A DNA stretch of 64,000 nucleotides from Hirundichthys speculiger (lineage: Eukaryota; Chordata; Actinopteri; Beloniformes; Exocoetidae): assembly GCA_018398805.1 (NCBI GenBank), contig JAGFBZ010000373.1, positions 992,001-1,056,000 of the forward strand. The letters run 5' to 3'. Both the position numbers and the translations under genes were made by a program. This document shows positions 35,964-47,033 of this stretch, piece by piece (within the stretch, counting starts at the first letter, position 1; each line of letters starts with the position of its first letter). The notes below the pieces were generated by a model. That model ran no database searches, had not been told where the DNA came from, and was given only the letters and a program-made list of their open reading frames with translations.

Positions 35964-35983
35964 GGGGGGGACATGTCCCCCCC
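35964..35983. repeat. Perfect 20-bp palindrome G7-ACATGT-C7
   Basis: Seven G, acatgt, seven C, with full dyad symmetry. A wider imperfect dyad surrounds it: ggcactgggga (35952-) and tcccagtgcc (about 36008-36017). Confidence 0.9.
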
Positions 35984-36210
35984 AGATTTACATTGATCCC
36001 TATCTGTCCCAGTGCCCCCTCCACCACCACCGTCTGTATGTAAGGCACCAAACATAAGTAGAACTAGAAAAGCTTTTGGAGAGTGCAGGCCTCCACCAAG
36101 CAGCTCGTCTATCTCACAATGATAAAGAATCCCTTAAAAAGTTCTTGGATCCAGAAAGTGATCCGGCACAGCTGATCCATTTGATAATATCACTGTTTCT
36201 GCTACGACTA

Positions 36211-36454
36211 ATGGTGCGTTCAGCTGTACTCTTAAATATGAATTTGAAGTCGGAAAAGCATTGAAATTTAGCATCTACCAGGGGTTTTTGTTTCATTTCA
36301 TTAACTGTTCGTTTTTTGGGTTTCTTTTGTTGTTGTTTTTTTCATATTCCATGTTCCATGACGTCCCAGTTTTAAAACTGGAAAGCGGTCAATTCTGAGG
36401 TTATGTTGTTCGGAGCTCCAAGTTCCGATTTCCAATGTAACTGTAACGCACCAT
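36211..36454. mobile_element. Small MITE with atggtgcgtt ends
   Basis: atggtgcgttcagctgtac at the left and the reverse complement of gtaactgtaacgcaccat at the right form an inverted repeat (atggtgcgtt exact, then similar). The element is 244 bp with no coding. GTGCGTT-type ends suggest a Harbinger-like MITE. No obvious 3-bp duplication. Confidence 0.5.
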
Positions 36455-37484
36455 TTCCAACCCTGGGGTCCTAAGGGGTACTGCGTCATGCCTGTTACGG
36501 TAACCAGAGAAGAGAGAGGAGAAAAATCACAGTGTTTATTTCAAGAACAAAAAGATATCCTTAGTGTCACGATACGCACACGTTCTGGGTTTTATTTAAA
36601 ACTCAACAGGTTACATTCAGAGTCAACTTGCTTGTGTCTTCATAACTTGTTTTACTTTCCTGCATAACCAGAACTACGTCACCACGTAATACATACTAAG
36701 CACGTTCGTTACATCATCACATTACACTTAGCCTGTTTTCCGAGGTTTGAAAAATACTTGTTTTGTAATGTTGAGTAGCGAGTCATTTGGACTGACCTGA
36801 AGTAGGCTAAATGTAAAATAACAGCATTCACAGCTATAGGTGTTTATCTTTTAATGTTGTTATTTTTATAATGGTATTTTAGTAAGCAATAATTGTTAAC
36901 TGAAATGATGAGATTTAAGATGTTGTCCTCCTGGCCTGCAGCCAATCCCTGGTGAGGTCAGCAATGAAAAAACAAAAAACAATTACAGTGTTGTTTTAAA
37001 AAAAATCGAGCGATGTAAGTATCATATTGTCTGTTAACTTCCCCCGATGTGCCAAATTCACGAAGACAGACTTGACAAACTGGACAGAAAAGATACAGCC
37101 CAGCAATATGTTCAGGGAAATGAAAGGAGAGATGTTTTTGAGACCTACTGAGTCTGCTTATAGATGGTAAATTTGTTTGGCTGCAGAGGGATTTTATTTT
37201 TCTGATCAATTTTGTTAATTGGAACACAATAATTTTTATTTTTATTGTATGAATCTGTTGTTCAAGTTCTTATACTTTTGGTTTCATACATATTGTAATG
37301 TTTCTAATCATTTATATGAAGGCACAAGTGTGAATCATTTAAATTTTAAAGGTTTGAGAACCACTGATGTAAGACAAGTGTTATCTAGATAGGTCTTTGT
37401 CTACAAATATTAATTCAGTTAGAAAACTCACAATTCTAATGACAGCTCAGTCCCCCCTCAGTTTAAAAATCCTATCTGCGCCCC

Positions 37485-37610
37485 TGCACACACACACACA
37501 CACACACACACACCACACACACACATACACGTACTCACAATCACTCCCATGGGAGATTACGTGTCACCAATTAACCGCACATGCATGTTTTGGGATTTTA
37601 TGTAGTACAA
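37485..37610 (-). repeat. (CA)n run and V-SINE fragment
   Basis: A CA run with one interruption (37485-37523) is followed by actcacaatcactcccatgg, ccaattaaccgcacatgcat and gttttggga, the reverse complement of the middle of the V-SINE-type repeat also seen at 23640-23700. Only about 80 bp of the SINE remain. Confidence 0.6.
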
Positions 37611-38412
37611 TGATAAGAAAAAAAAATCCAAATGTATAGAAATTACAAATGAAATGGCATCCAGGTCATGGTAATCCCAAGAGTTTAGACAGAAAAAGCA
37701 AGTAAGTTCATTTTTCCAGTTGCCTTCTATTTAAGTAAGGGTATTTATGATGGACACAGACATCTCTGCAAAAGTTGAGATGAATGTTTAATAACACAGT
37801 TTTAAAGACACCCCATTATAAGAGAGCAAAGAGAATCAAGAGGAGGGAAAGGAGTGGGGAGCAGGGGCATAATCCGTCCTCTTGTGAGCTCTGTGATTGT
37901 CAGACAGTGTTGCAAAGACAAATTCACTTTATACAGGGGATCAAGTCTATTCTGTGGTTGACTTTGCATTGTGAATGTCAAGTTTCATTTGGCTGCTATG
38001 AACTGATGAAGAAGTGTCTAATTAACTTGGAAAAAAATACAGAAAAGAAAACTTTCATAAGGTAATTAGTTAACTCTTCTTGACAGTTTAAAGGACTGAA
38101 ATACATTCTCCGAAGAACATCTCCACAAAAGATAAACAACCCAGAAATAGTGCATGTCTGAAATAACTTAATTTACAAACATTAATGACAGAAATTATTA
38201 TTTTTTGCTTTTAATTCCAGTGATTTTTTTTTCCATATTAAAACTAAGGAAATTAGCATGGATTAGAAAATGATGGTACTCATTTGTTGTACAACAAGCA
38301 ATCTGTGGAGAACTCAGTGAGGCTTCTGCGTCTGCCAACAGATCAGTTCATCCCACTCTTCCTGAACAAACATTCATTTTGGAAAATTTGAATCTGGATC
38401 TTTTATGTTCTA
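37611..38412. other. No recognisable feature
   Basis: AT-rich spacer before the hAT transposon. A 93-codon frame (37784-38065) is unsupported. Confidence 0.45.
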
Positions 38413-38420
38413 TACTGATT

Positions 38421-38540
38421 AGCGTTGCACCGATACCGATACCGGTATCGGACAGGGCCCGTATCGGCACTAAAATGGTGGTATCTGTATCGGCGAGTAC
38501 CAAAAAATAGGGAGCCGATACCATTAACCGATACTAGTAT
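38421..38540. repeat. Left end and subterminal repeats of the hAT element
   Basis: Repeated ccgatacc/ggtatcgg octamers at about 38430-38535, including a gataccggtatc palindrome, mirror the set at 41628-41710. In hAT elements such motifs usually bind the transposase BED finger. Confidence 0.75.
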
Positions 38541-38635
38541 GTCAAAACGCAGCCTTCTCTGTCCCAACACGGCTATGCTCGTAGAACGGGCTCTGTGTTG
38601 TGTGATCACATGTGCTCACTGTGCACGCCTGCCAC

Positions 38636-38722
38636 AGACCAATGAGAGCGGGCCAAGAGCCACTCTAACCAATCCCGTGGCACCTTTTTCATGCGGAGGA
38701 CAAAACAAACCAGGAAAAGAAC
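38636..38722 (+). promoter_or_regulatory. Probable hAT transposase promoter (two CCAAT boxes)
   Basis: ccaat occurs at 38639-38643 and 38669-38673, within about 85 bp upstream of the start codon at 38723, in a GC-richer stretch. There is no TATA box at the usual distance. The function is inferred from position. Confidence 0.4.
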
Positions 38723-39424
38723 ATGTCAGCGGTGTGGAAATATTTCAGTGTAGATACACCGGCCAGTACAATGGCTACATGCAAGACTTGCGGCGTGAAA
38801 GTATCGAGAGGTGGAGTTAAACAGACAAGTTTCAATACATCAAACCTGATAAAAAACATTTGAAGACGAAACATGTGAACGAACGCAAAGAGTTCGAGGC
38901 TGCAGCAACTGCTAGCAAGCGAGAGCGAGATGGAACGTTACCGCAGCAACAAACTCTGGTAAGTTCACTTCGTCGCAAGGAGCAGTGGAGCGAGAAGAGT
39001 GATGCAGCAAGACAGATGTCCGAAAAAAATCACCGAAATGACTGTTCTCTGTAACCTGCCCCTTTCCTTCGTTGAAAGCGTGGGATTCCGTTTTTTTATG
39101 GCTCACGCAGTACCTAAGTACATGGTTCCAAGTCGCAAATACATCACGGAGACGACTATCCCTGCACTCAAAAAGAAAGTAACTGAGCTTGTTGCACGAA
39201 AACTGGAGAAGGCAGGGGCCGTAAGCTTTTCAACTGACATCTGGACCAGCCAAGTCTCCCCACTGTCCCTGCTGAGCTTGACGGCCCACTGGGTGGACAT
39301 GGATACATTCATTCAAGAAAGCGTAGTACTCCATGCGAATGAATTCAAGGGATCACACACCGGCGAAGCTATTGCAGGAGCAATAGAGAGCATGCTGCTT
39401 AACTGGAGCATCCCGAAGTCAAAG

Positions 39425-39498
39425 GTAAGTTTACTTGTCTAGATCTTGCTATCTTCTCTTGATTTTCACTTTCTTTTAAGAAATGCCGTAGTTAAAGT

Positions 39499-39537
<39 letters not shown>

Positions 39538-39715
39538 TGTGCTGCTTGCATTTGTGCCTTGCTGTGAGTTGAGTAATGTTGCTGCTGGTGAGAGAGGGAG
39601 ACTGATACTGATACAGAGGCAGGAGGATGCTGTGGTCAATTATATTATTATAGTTAAATTATTATTATTAATAATATTATCCTTATTCTTTTTATTATTG
39701 TCATTGTTATTGAAG
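39425..39715 (+). other. Intron 1 of the hAT transposase with TG/AG microsatellite
   Basis: Starts gtaagttt and ends tattgaag. It carries (TG)n(AG)n at about 39498-39537 and an ATT-rich stretch at 39640-39700. It falls between the SK and VHTIL codons in phase 0. Confidence 0.85.
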
Positions 39716-40356
39716 GTCCATACCATTCTTCGGGACAATGCCAGTAATATGAAGAAGGCAATGAGGGACCTGGGAGTCTCCAGCCTGGGATGTTTCTCAC
39801 ACTCGATTCAACTTGTGGTGAATGATGGACTGCTGTCCCAGCGAAGTGTGTGTGATGTGCTAGCCAGTGGGAGAAAAATAATTGGGCACTTTAAACATTC
39901 CCCATTGGCCACATCAAGACTTGAAGCTGTCCAGACGGGACTGGGAATGCCAGCCAAACGTCTAATCCAAGATGTTCCCACCCGCTGGAACAGCACCTTT
40001 TATATGACTGCGAGCCTGCTGGAACAAAAGAGTGCCCTCTCTCTCTATGCTGCTGACCACCAGCTCCCAGCAACACTGACAGCAAGTGACTGGACCTTGC
40101 TGGAGAAAATTAACACTCTTCTGGCTCCATTTGAAGAGATCACAAAACAGATCAGCTTCGCCACCTCCACCGTCTCAGAGGTAATCCCCTCAGTCGTTGT
40201 CCTGAAGCGTCTCTTGGCCAAACAGACTACAGAGGACAGCGGAATAAAAACAATGAAGTCAACACTTTTAGCTGCTATGGACAAAAGATTCCAGACCATT
40301 GAGGAGGACCCCTTGTACTCTGTTGCAACCATGTTAGACCCACGTTACAAGGACAG

Positions 40357-40488
40357 GTGTGTTTAATTGTGTGCTTTATAGTGTAAAGTTTAAACAACTT
40401 GTGTTAGTGTGTAATTAAATGCAGTGCTAAACAACAGCATATGAGCTAACAGCTATATTATGCTTTTCTGTTTACTATGTTATTGCAG
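40357..40488 (+). other. Intron 2 of the hAT transposase
   Basis: 132 bp, beginning gtgtgttt and ending ttattgcag. It splits an Arg codon (AG|A), after which YFSSAESS continues the frame. Confidence 0.85.
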
Positions 40489-41624
40489 ATACTTCTCAAG
40501 TGCAGAGAGCAGCAAGCTTGCAAGAAGTGCATTGACCCAAGAGGCGAAGGAGGAGTCATCACTGCAGACAACCACCAGTGAAGCAACAGACCCAGCAAGG
40601 AAGACCCCACGGATGTCAGCAGAGCCCAACACAAGTAGCTGCTTTAAGGGGCTGTATGAAGAATTCCTGCTAGAGCATGATGCTGAACAAGGTGGGGCCA
40701 GCAGCACAGCTAAACACATACAGATAGAGACATATCTGGCTGAGAAAACAATCCAGCGCACAGGGAGCCCATTCGAGTACTGGGGAAAGAATAAAGACCG
40801 GCTCCCCTCCCTGGCTACTACAGCTTTAAAGTTTCTCTCCGCTCCCTCCACCAGCGTAGATAGTGAGAGGCTCTTCAGCACTGCTTCTAACATACTTGAT
40901 GAGAAGAGGAATAGGCTGTCTGGAGATGTAGAAACACTAATCTTCCTCAAGAAAAATCTGCCAATGTTCCTGAACTTAAACCCCAAAGACTTGAATACTA
41001 AGGACTGAGTAAACACTACAAAGTGTTATGTGACAGATCACATATCACTAATGTGAACTTTATTTTTTCCCATTGCTTGTTTTAGTTTGCTCAGTGTGGA
41101 GCAGTGTGAGGATACTAACATTTGAAATGGTCTTATTTATTTTACAAAATTGTGGCTGCACTTAAGAGTACTGTACATCAGTCTAGACCTAGTTTACAGG
41201 AAAAAATAAGTTCTTATGTCAATTCTACTCCTTACTGCTGCAGACTCTCAAATATACCTCATACTGTGTACGTATGTCTGATTTTAATTAAATTTTACTT
41301 TCTTAGTGTTGCACTATTAAACATTTTCATTTCATGAAGGTGCACTATTTTGGCCTTTGATAGCCAAAACTCTAAGTTTAAAAGAGTTCATTTTATTATG
41401 AATGTAATTTTACTTTCTTACTGTTGCACTGGTATTACACGTGGTATAATTTCACGGATGTTGCAATATTTTGGCCTTAAAGAGCCCATACCAGGTAGGC
41501 AATAAAAAGTTCTACTGGATTCACTTTGTTTTAGTCTTTTTCCTGTTTCACAAAGGTAAGCATCAGCCTTACAAATCCATGATGGCAATGACTTGCATCC
41601 AAATAGTATGCAGCTCTTCATATA

Positions 41625-41718
41625 AAAATATCGGTATCGGTATGATATCGGTATCGGCCGACACTGCACAGCCAGGTATCGGTATCGGATCGGGGTCAAA
41701 ATGGTATCGGTGCAACAC
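41625..41718. repeat. Right end and subterminal repeats of the hAT element
   Basis: Five or more ggtatcgg octamers (from about 41634 to 41710) followed by the terminal atcggtgcaacac. Mirrors the left end. Confidence 0.75.
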
Positions 41719-41777
41719 TACTGATAACGACATAGGTTGATATAACATGCCAAGATTTCTCCATGGAAATTGTCCTT

Positions 41778-42236
41778 ATTACAGTTTTTTTCAATTGCTT
41801 ACACATTAAGATTAAAAGTAGTACACTATTAGCAAAACCTTACACTCAAGAGGTAAAACATCAGCCCATATTTGCACAACTAAAAGCAGATTGTCAACCT
41901 CACAGTTGTTGCAAAACTCTACACACAGTGATTTGCAAAACACTAAACACACTAAACATATATTACACACAAAAATCTATCATGAAGTCACTTCCTTGCA
42001 ATACCAAAGCACTGACTGTCAAATTAACACACCGCCAAACGAATTGGTTCAACTTAGTCATCAGGTGTGCAAACACTCGTTTGCTTAATTGTAGACACAC
42101 CAATCAGCTGTGTCTTCACTACAAAAATCAGCAGGTGAGTTTATTGGTCTTCAAGCACAATGGAAAGAGTCAGAGAAAGACTAAGACTCCTTTGTTCACA
42201 GAACAGCAAGAGAGGGAGATAGTAAACATGGTTTAG
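41778..42236 (+). mobile_element. Tc1/IS630-like element, 5' part only
   Basis: A tacagttttttt end (41779-) leads into the A/C-rich leader typical of a fish family with many cacac/gcaaaac motifs. At the right end a plus-strand frame reads KTPLFTEQQEREIVNMV (about 42180-42232) before a stop. The FTxEQExxIVxMV peptide belongs to the N-terminal helix-turn-helix part of IS630/Tc1-related transposases. The catalytic domain and the right inverted repeat are missing. The element begins only about 55 bp after the hAT transposon ends. Confidence 0.5.
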
Positions 42237-45200
42237 CCTTATAGGTTTTAGCCCTATAGCTGTAGTCACATGGAGCATGAAGCTATATTTAGATGATCCT
42301 GTAGCCTTTATCTTGAACACAATCATCTATCATTTTCTCTGCATTTAATAATTGCATTTAATTCAGTGAGTTTTCAGGAGGAATTGAACATTACTTCAGT
42401 GATCTTCAAGGGTGCAAACATTTTTTCCAGCACTTGCATCTATTTTTTAAATGCTAAAGTATATTTATTGCAAATTTGTTTGCTGAGTGCAGGGGACTAA
42501 TGCACAATTTAACTGGCACAGTTTAATGAAAAACCTTTCAATACTTCGAGAACATTTCGACTTTACCGCTGTAATTGTAAGCTTCTGCTCCGAGGCACAA
42601 GTTAGATTCCCTGACCTCTTAGGAAAAAGTCCAAGATAAATCTTTCTTTAAAATCTGTAAAGAATTAAATCCTCACCTACTTCGTTTTTATGTAAAACAC
42701 AAGAATATTCCGTGTGTGTGTGTAGAGAGATTGTTGTTTAAGTAGGATGAGGGAGACAGTCTTTTTATGAAGGCATGCACCCCTTACCTGCCAGAGACGT
42801 TTCCATTGCACTGAGCAACATTGTTATCCCAGCATGCTCCAGTCTGCCCCCCTACAGGGACTCAAGAAGTCAGCAAATAACTGCAAAGTTGTCTGGACTC
42901 AGAATAGTGAGTTGAATGAGCTTCGTCCTGCATGGCATAAACGGCCTTATTTTACTGACTGCCATTCAACCCAAAAATTATGAATTATACATACAGAAAG
43001 AATGGGCAGAGAAAGTTATGGCAACGCATCACCTTCCACATAATTTCCATTAAAGGCTGATAGAAAAATGGCCAAAACAAAGAGCGACTAGTGAGGATGG
43101 GGAGAGTCAGCAATGATAGCAATGAAACTGTGTAAAGTTTGTTCAGTCAGTAAATAATGAATGAGCAATGTTCAGACTAGATAGTTATACCAAAGGTTTG
43201 ATGTTAAACATAGCTGTTAAACATAGCTGCAAGGAAGAAAAGCGAATGGAAGAGAGCAAAAGGCTTTCATCTTGAAAACTTTAATTTTGGTCATCAAACT
43301 CATTGATCTGAATATCAACTGACTTTTACTTCTGAAATGGATTTCTGAAATGCAGAAAATGCAAAGTAAATAATTCAAAGTGTTGTTATAATATTGGCAC
43401 AGCCAAAGACATAGAAACAGAATCTCCTCTCACCTTCTCAAACATTCACTTCCTGAACTCTCACAACCTTTGGGCCTTGTTCATAATCCACATATACAAT
43501 GAATTTTAATCCAGGACGAAACCAAGTCTAAGTAATTACTGATGAACCCTACTTTGGTGTGGAAATAATTTTCTCTCCAAGCATAAGACAAGACCTGACA
43601 GACGCGGTGTGAAATGAGGTTCTATATTAAATGTTGAGGAAGATGTACAGAGTGAAGACAGCCAGCATTTACCTTGTCAAATGAACTGAATTTGCATTCC
43701 GATAATGGAAAGGGAAATGTTGAGACTACCACACAGAATTTTTCACTTATCACTGTGGTTTTGTTGGGATGGGAGCATTGTGAATTTTGGCTCCATTGTT
43801 TTTGTCTGTCTGAAATATATTAACTGATTTATTGTTTGTGATTACATGCAGATGTGGCTTCTCCTGGGCACAGGATATCTTCAAACTATGGTGTTAAAGA
43901 TATCGCTGGGCCAACATTACGATGATAAATGGTCATAGTGAACTTGACAGCAAAGATTTTGATTAAAAAAAGCTACAAAAAAAGTATTTTTTATTCCATT
44001 AACGTCCAGAAGTGTTCTGATTACAGACCCATCCCATCACTCTCTCATCTCTGAGGAAAGAGTCTGCAGTAACAATCCACTGATTCTCTGCTGCTCTCTT
44101 TAGATTACCCTACATTTCCTCACCAGAATCTCACCATCCATCTACTGAAATCCTATTTTTATGACAAACAATAAGACAGTAAAACTCACTCTCTTTAGCC
44201 TGCAGCTGCCAGAGAATGGGGCAGGGGAGGTGAGGAGCAGAATTAAACATTATGAGGTAAAGGAAGCAAAAGATTTTGGTTCTTCTCTGACGTTAAAGCA
44301 GCTAAATCCAAATCATCCTATTGTAAAAGATAACCATGTGTAGGACCTGCTAGCCTGGAGCATGGCTCCATGGCTTTGAGAGAGCGCACTAAAGCCCGAC
44401 AAGTTCCACATGTGAAATGTCTTGTAGTTTTTTTCAAATATATTTTCTAAGGGGCTGAACGAGCTTTATGTGAACAGAAAAGTCTGCATCAGGTGGAATA
44501 ACCTAACCCTAACCTTCCTCTGGTAAAAAGTCGGATTTGAGGAAAAAAAAAAACCTTACGTGTTTACATGCTTTACTGAAAGGAATGATTCAGAAATTGT
44601 GTAAAGACTGGAAAAAGGATTTATGTCTGCTTAAGTATCTAACACTAAGGATTTGTGTTGCAGCTGCCAGGGTGACAAGAGACACCAAGTTTGCTTCAAG
44701 GAAAAGAAACTCCTCCATATTTTTCAAACTGTCAGCAGAGTCACCTGTAACTCAGTTACCCCACATAAGGGGAATGAGGCCCAGATGTGAAGTCAGCATG
44801 TCCTGTCAGAACATCAAACATCAAAGTGAGCTGCAGCGGATGCTGCTGGAGCAATCATTTGACAATCAGTGCTAGTGCTCAGAGCAATGACTCACTCGGG
44901 AATAAATCTCATCACAAATGTGATCTGCTCTGAGGAGTATCAGTCGATTCAGTGTCTGCAGCTCACAGCGCGAAGCAGCAACTGGGATGCTGTAATTAAT
45001 GCATCCCAAGATGAAGTTATAGTGCAAATCTAATGCTTGCCCCATTTTTGTGCAAAAATCATTCAGTTAATACATAGCTATAACATGCCATGGTGATAAC
45101 GTCTAATAGTTCCACAAGATGAAGACATGGATAATGTTATCCTGTTCAAACCTGACTGCAATAGAGAATATGTAGAGAATTTGAAAACAAACAAAAAATG

Positions 45201-45644
45201 CAACACTAATGACCCTATACCGTCGCATCTTTAAACTTTCTAAAGGAATAGTTCAAAACAAAAAATAACATTCAACTGTTTGTAATCCTTATGTCTTGGG
45301 AACCATTTACTGTTGTGAGAGGAAATGACAACATCACAGATGTGACAAAAGCTTTAATGTCCCACCTTCTTTTTTTGGAACATGTTTTTGGCCTGAAATG
45401 CAAAAATGAGGCAACTCTGGAGCCAGTTCTGGAAGACAAACAACATTTTGTATTCACATGCAGTCCTCTACATGGTTCGTTCCAATTACACTCACGATTC
45501 ATTTGTGTCTTTATGGTGCCCTCTGCATCTCTGCCTTGTCAGCCACTGCATCACTGCCAGTTTCATTGCAGCTCAAACAGCCCCACTACTGCACCAGCAT
45601 CCAGCTGTAGGCTCTGACTCCAGGGATTAGAAGAGGGAGGTTAA
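42237..45644. other. No recognisable feature
   Basis: About 3.4 kb of AT-rich DNA. Several small open frames (44161-44343, 44537-44875, 45291-45617) show no domain I recognise. A short TG run is at 42712-42722. Confidence 0.45.
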
Positions 45645-47033
45645 CTTGTTGCCAAGGTTATTATAGTTTTGAAATTTTCTTTAGTTTTTATTTTTATTTA
45701 GTTTTCCAGTTTGCTTTTTTATTTCAGTTTAGTTTTAGTTAGTTCAACAAGTAATTTAGTAGTTTTAGTTTAGTTTTTATTTTGAGGAATTGACTAGTTT
45801 CAGTTTAGTTTTTATTTAGTTTTAGTCTTAGTTTTAGTTTTTCTTCTTCTTGCAGGATGCAGCAGTTTATACACCTTTTCGACTTGAAAATTGTGGACAT
45901 GCGCCCCCTAGTGGCCCCGCCATAACTGGAGTGTGCGGTGCTCCACCAAGTAACCCAAACACAGCAGCGTGGAGCATCTGTTATGGATAACGCAGACATG
46001 TCTTGGATTGATGATGTTAGGCAGTGACCTCCAGTTACAGATGAAGGTAGTTTATCGCTGTTTTTAATGATTGGTTATGGAAATAGCATGATCTATTCCC
46101 ATAACCAAACACTAAAAACTGTGGAACGCTGCAACGCTGGCTATAACTAACGTCAACAAGCCATAAAGATTATGCTACTGTAACGTTAACGCTAGCGGTA
46201 AATTAGGCTATGTGTTAATGTTCTATTTAATTTATTTTATCATTCTCCTAAGTCATTCATTCATTCATTGATTTATAGGCTTGTGCTAGTGCCGAGGGCT
46301 ACAGTAGCCTCATACTGCTGTTCTTTTGGCCAGAATCGTCCGGGACTCTCAGCGAGACTATGAATAGTACGAGATTAAATGTTAACGAAAACTCACCCGG
46401 CTGTATTCATTTGGAACAAAGTTCTTTCTGTTGATATTTTTCACCCACGTCTTCCTAACTTCTTGTTCTGCAAACAAGGCAGTCTTCGTGCAGTAAAGGC
46501 TTGTGTATTTCACATACTTTCTTCTTCCACTGTTGAATTTTCACGCCATTGTTGGCACAGCTTATGACGGATCATGTATTCCCACTCGACCGACTCGACA
46601 TTATAAAAATATATATTTGTAGAAAGAGAAAAAACACTGGTTAATCTGCGAGCCGGTGAAAGAATCGCTCTGTAGCACAACCCCGCAACGGCGGACGGGG
46701 TACTTCCGGGGGGCTGGCCCGAAAAGGTCTATATCCGCTATGCTGCCCCCTCTCTGGAGGGAGGGTATCATAGCGCATGCTGCAGGACAGGCAGTAATCT
46801 CTATGGCAGTAATCGAGGGAGAAAACGAAACGACAACGAAAACGAAGCTGAACTTATCTACAATTCAGTTTAGTTTTAGTTAGTTTTACATTCTTCATTG
46901 TAGTTTTTATTTAGTTTTCGTTTTTTTTTTAATTGTAGTTTTTATTTTTATTTCAGTTAACTGAAATATTTTTTCATTGCTAGTTTTAGTTTTAGTCTTA
47001 GTTTTCGTTAACTATAATAACCCTGCTTGTTGC
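45645..47033. mobile_element. Non-autonomous hAT element with perfect 8-bp TSD
   Basis: cttgttgc flanks the element on both sides (45645-45652 and 47026-47033). The 1373-bp insert begins caaggttattatagtt and ends aactataataaccctg, an inverted pair with one mismatch. Both ends are packed with subterminal ttagttttagtt-type repeats (about 45670-45840 and 46862-47012). The GC-richer middle (45850-46840) has no long frame, only a short start reading MDNADMSWIDDV (about 45983-46018) before a stop, which could be the remains of a transposase N-terminus. Confidence 0.85.

Larger units (their letters stand above)
35941..37484. mobile_element. Candidate TIR element with CA repeats on both flanks
   Basis: The left end agggcacagatggcac and the reverse complement of the right end aggggcgcagataggat are about three-quarters identical. 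Near the left end is a perfect G7-ACATGT-C7 palindrome (35964-35983). A gggacatgtccc core next to an aaaatcctatctgcgcccct end is a combination I associate with a frequent fish DNA transposon. CA repeats touch both ends (35922-35940 and 37485-37523), so the element seems to have landed in a CA microsatellite. The 1.5 kb interior has no transposase frame and contains a smaller nested element at 36211-36454. Confidence 0.45.
38723..41008 (+). pseudogene. hAT transposase, ZBED-like, three exons, two frameshifts in A runs
   Basis: DNA-cutting and joining enzyme of the hAT element. Exons: 38723-39424, 39716-40356 and 40489-41008, with gtaagt/...tgaag and gtgtgt/...ttgcag junctions. They join in frame to about 619 codons, a normal length. 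The N-terminus MSAVWKYFSV opens a BED finger: CKTC at residues 20-23, then HLKTKH. The catalytic residues are present: Asp in STDIWTS (about 39234), Asp in RDNASNM (39734) and Glu in DSERLFS (40865). The CFSHSIQL block and PTRWNSTFYM are also conserved. The C-terminal dimerisation domain runs from EYWGKN to LIFLKKNLPM (about 40778-40965). Two lesions break the frame, both in A runs: two extra A at 38851-38856 (inside the BED finger) and one at 39023-39029. Together they add three bases, so the frame is restored downstream. I call it a pseudogene because of these, but assembly error is possible. Confidence 0.9.
38413..41725 (+). mobile_element. Nearly complete hAT (BED-finger, Ac-like) transposon
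   Basis: The ends are inverted: gcgttgcaccgat at the left (38422-) and atcggtgcaacac at the right (-41718). tactgat stands directly outside both (38413-38419 and 41719-41725), seven matching bases of an expected 8-bp hAT duplication. Copies of ggtatcgg/ccgatacc cluster inside both ends (38427-38530 and 41628-41710), as expected for transposase-binding subterminal repeats. Between them is one three-exon transposase gene on the plus strand (38723-41008). At about 3.3 kb this is the largest and best preserved element in the window. Confidence 0.9.

Noticed and set aside
39446..39715. N-terminal 90 codons of an open frame that continues into exon 2 of the hAT transposase
   Set aside because: This part translates intron 1 including the TG/AG repeat; the splice acceptor at 39714-39715 and the conserved VHTIL start show that exon 2 begins at 39716.
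40480..41016. 178-codon minus-strand frame
   Set aside because: Antisense shadow of transposase exon 3.
45291..45617. 108-codon plus-strand frame just before the hAT element
   Set aside because: No domain recognised and overlaps another open frame at 45406-45630; no splice support.
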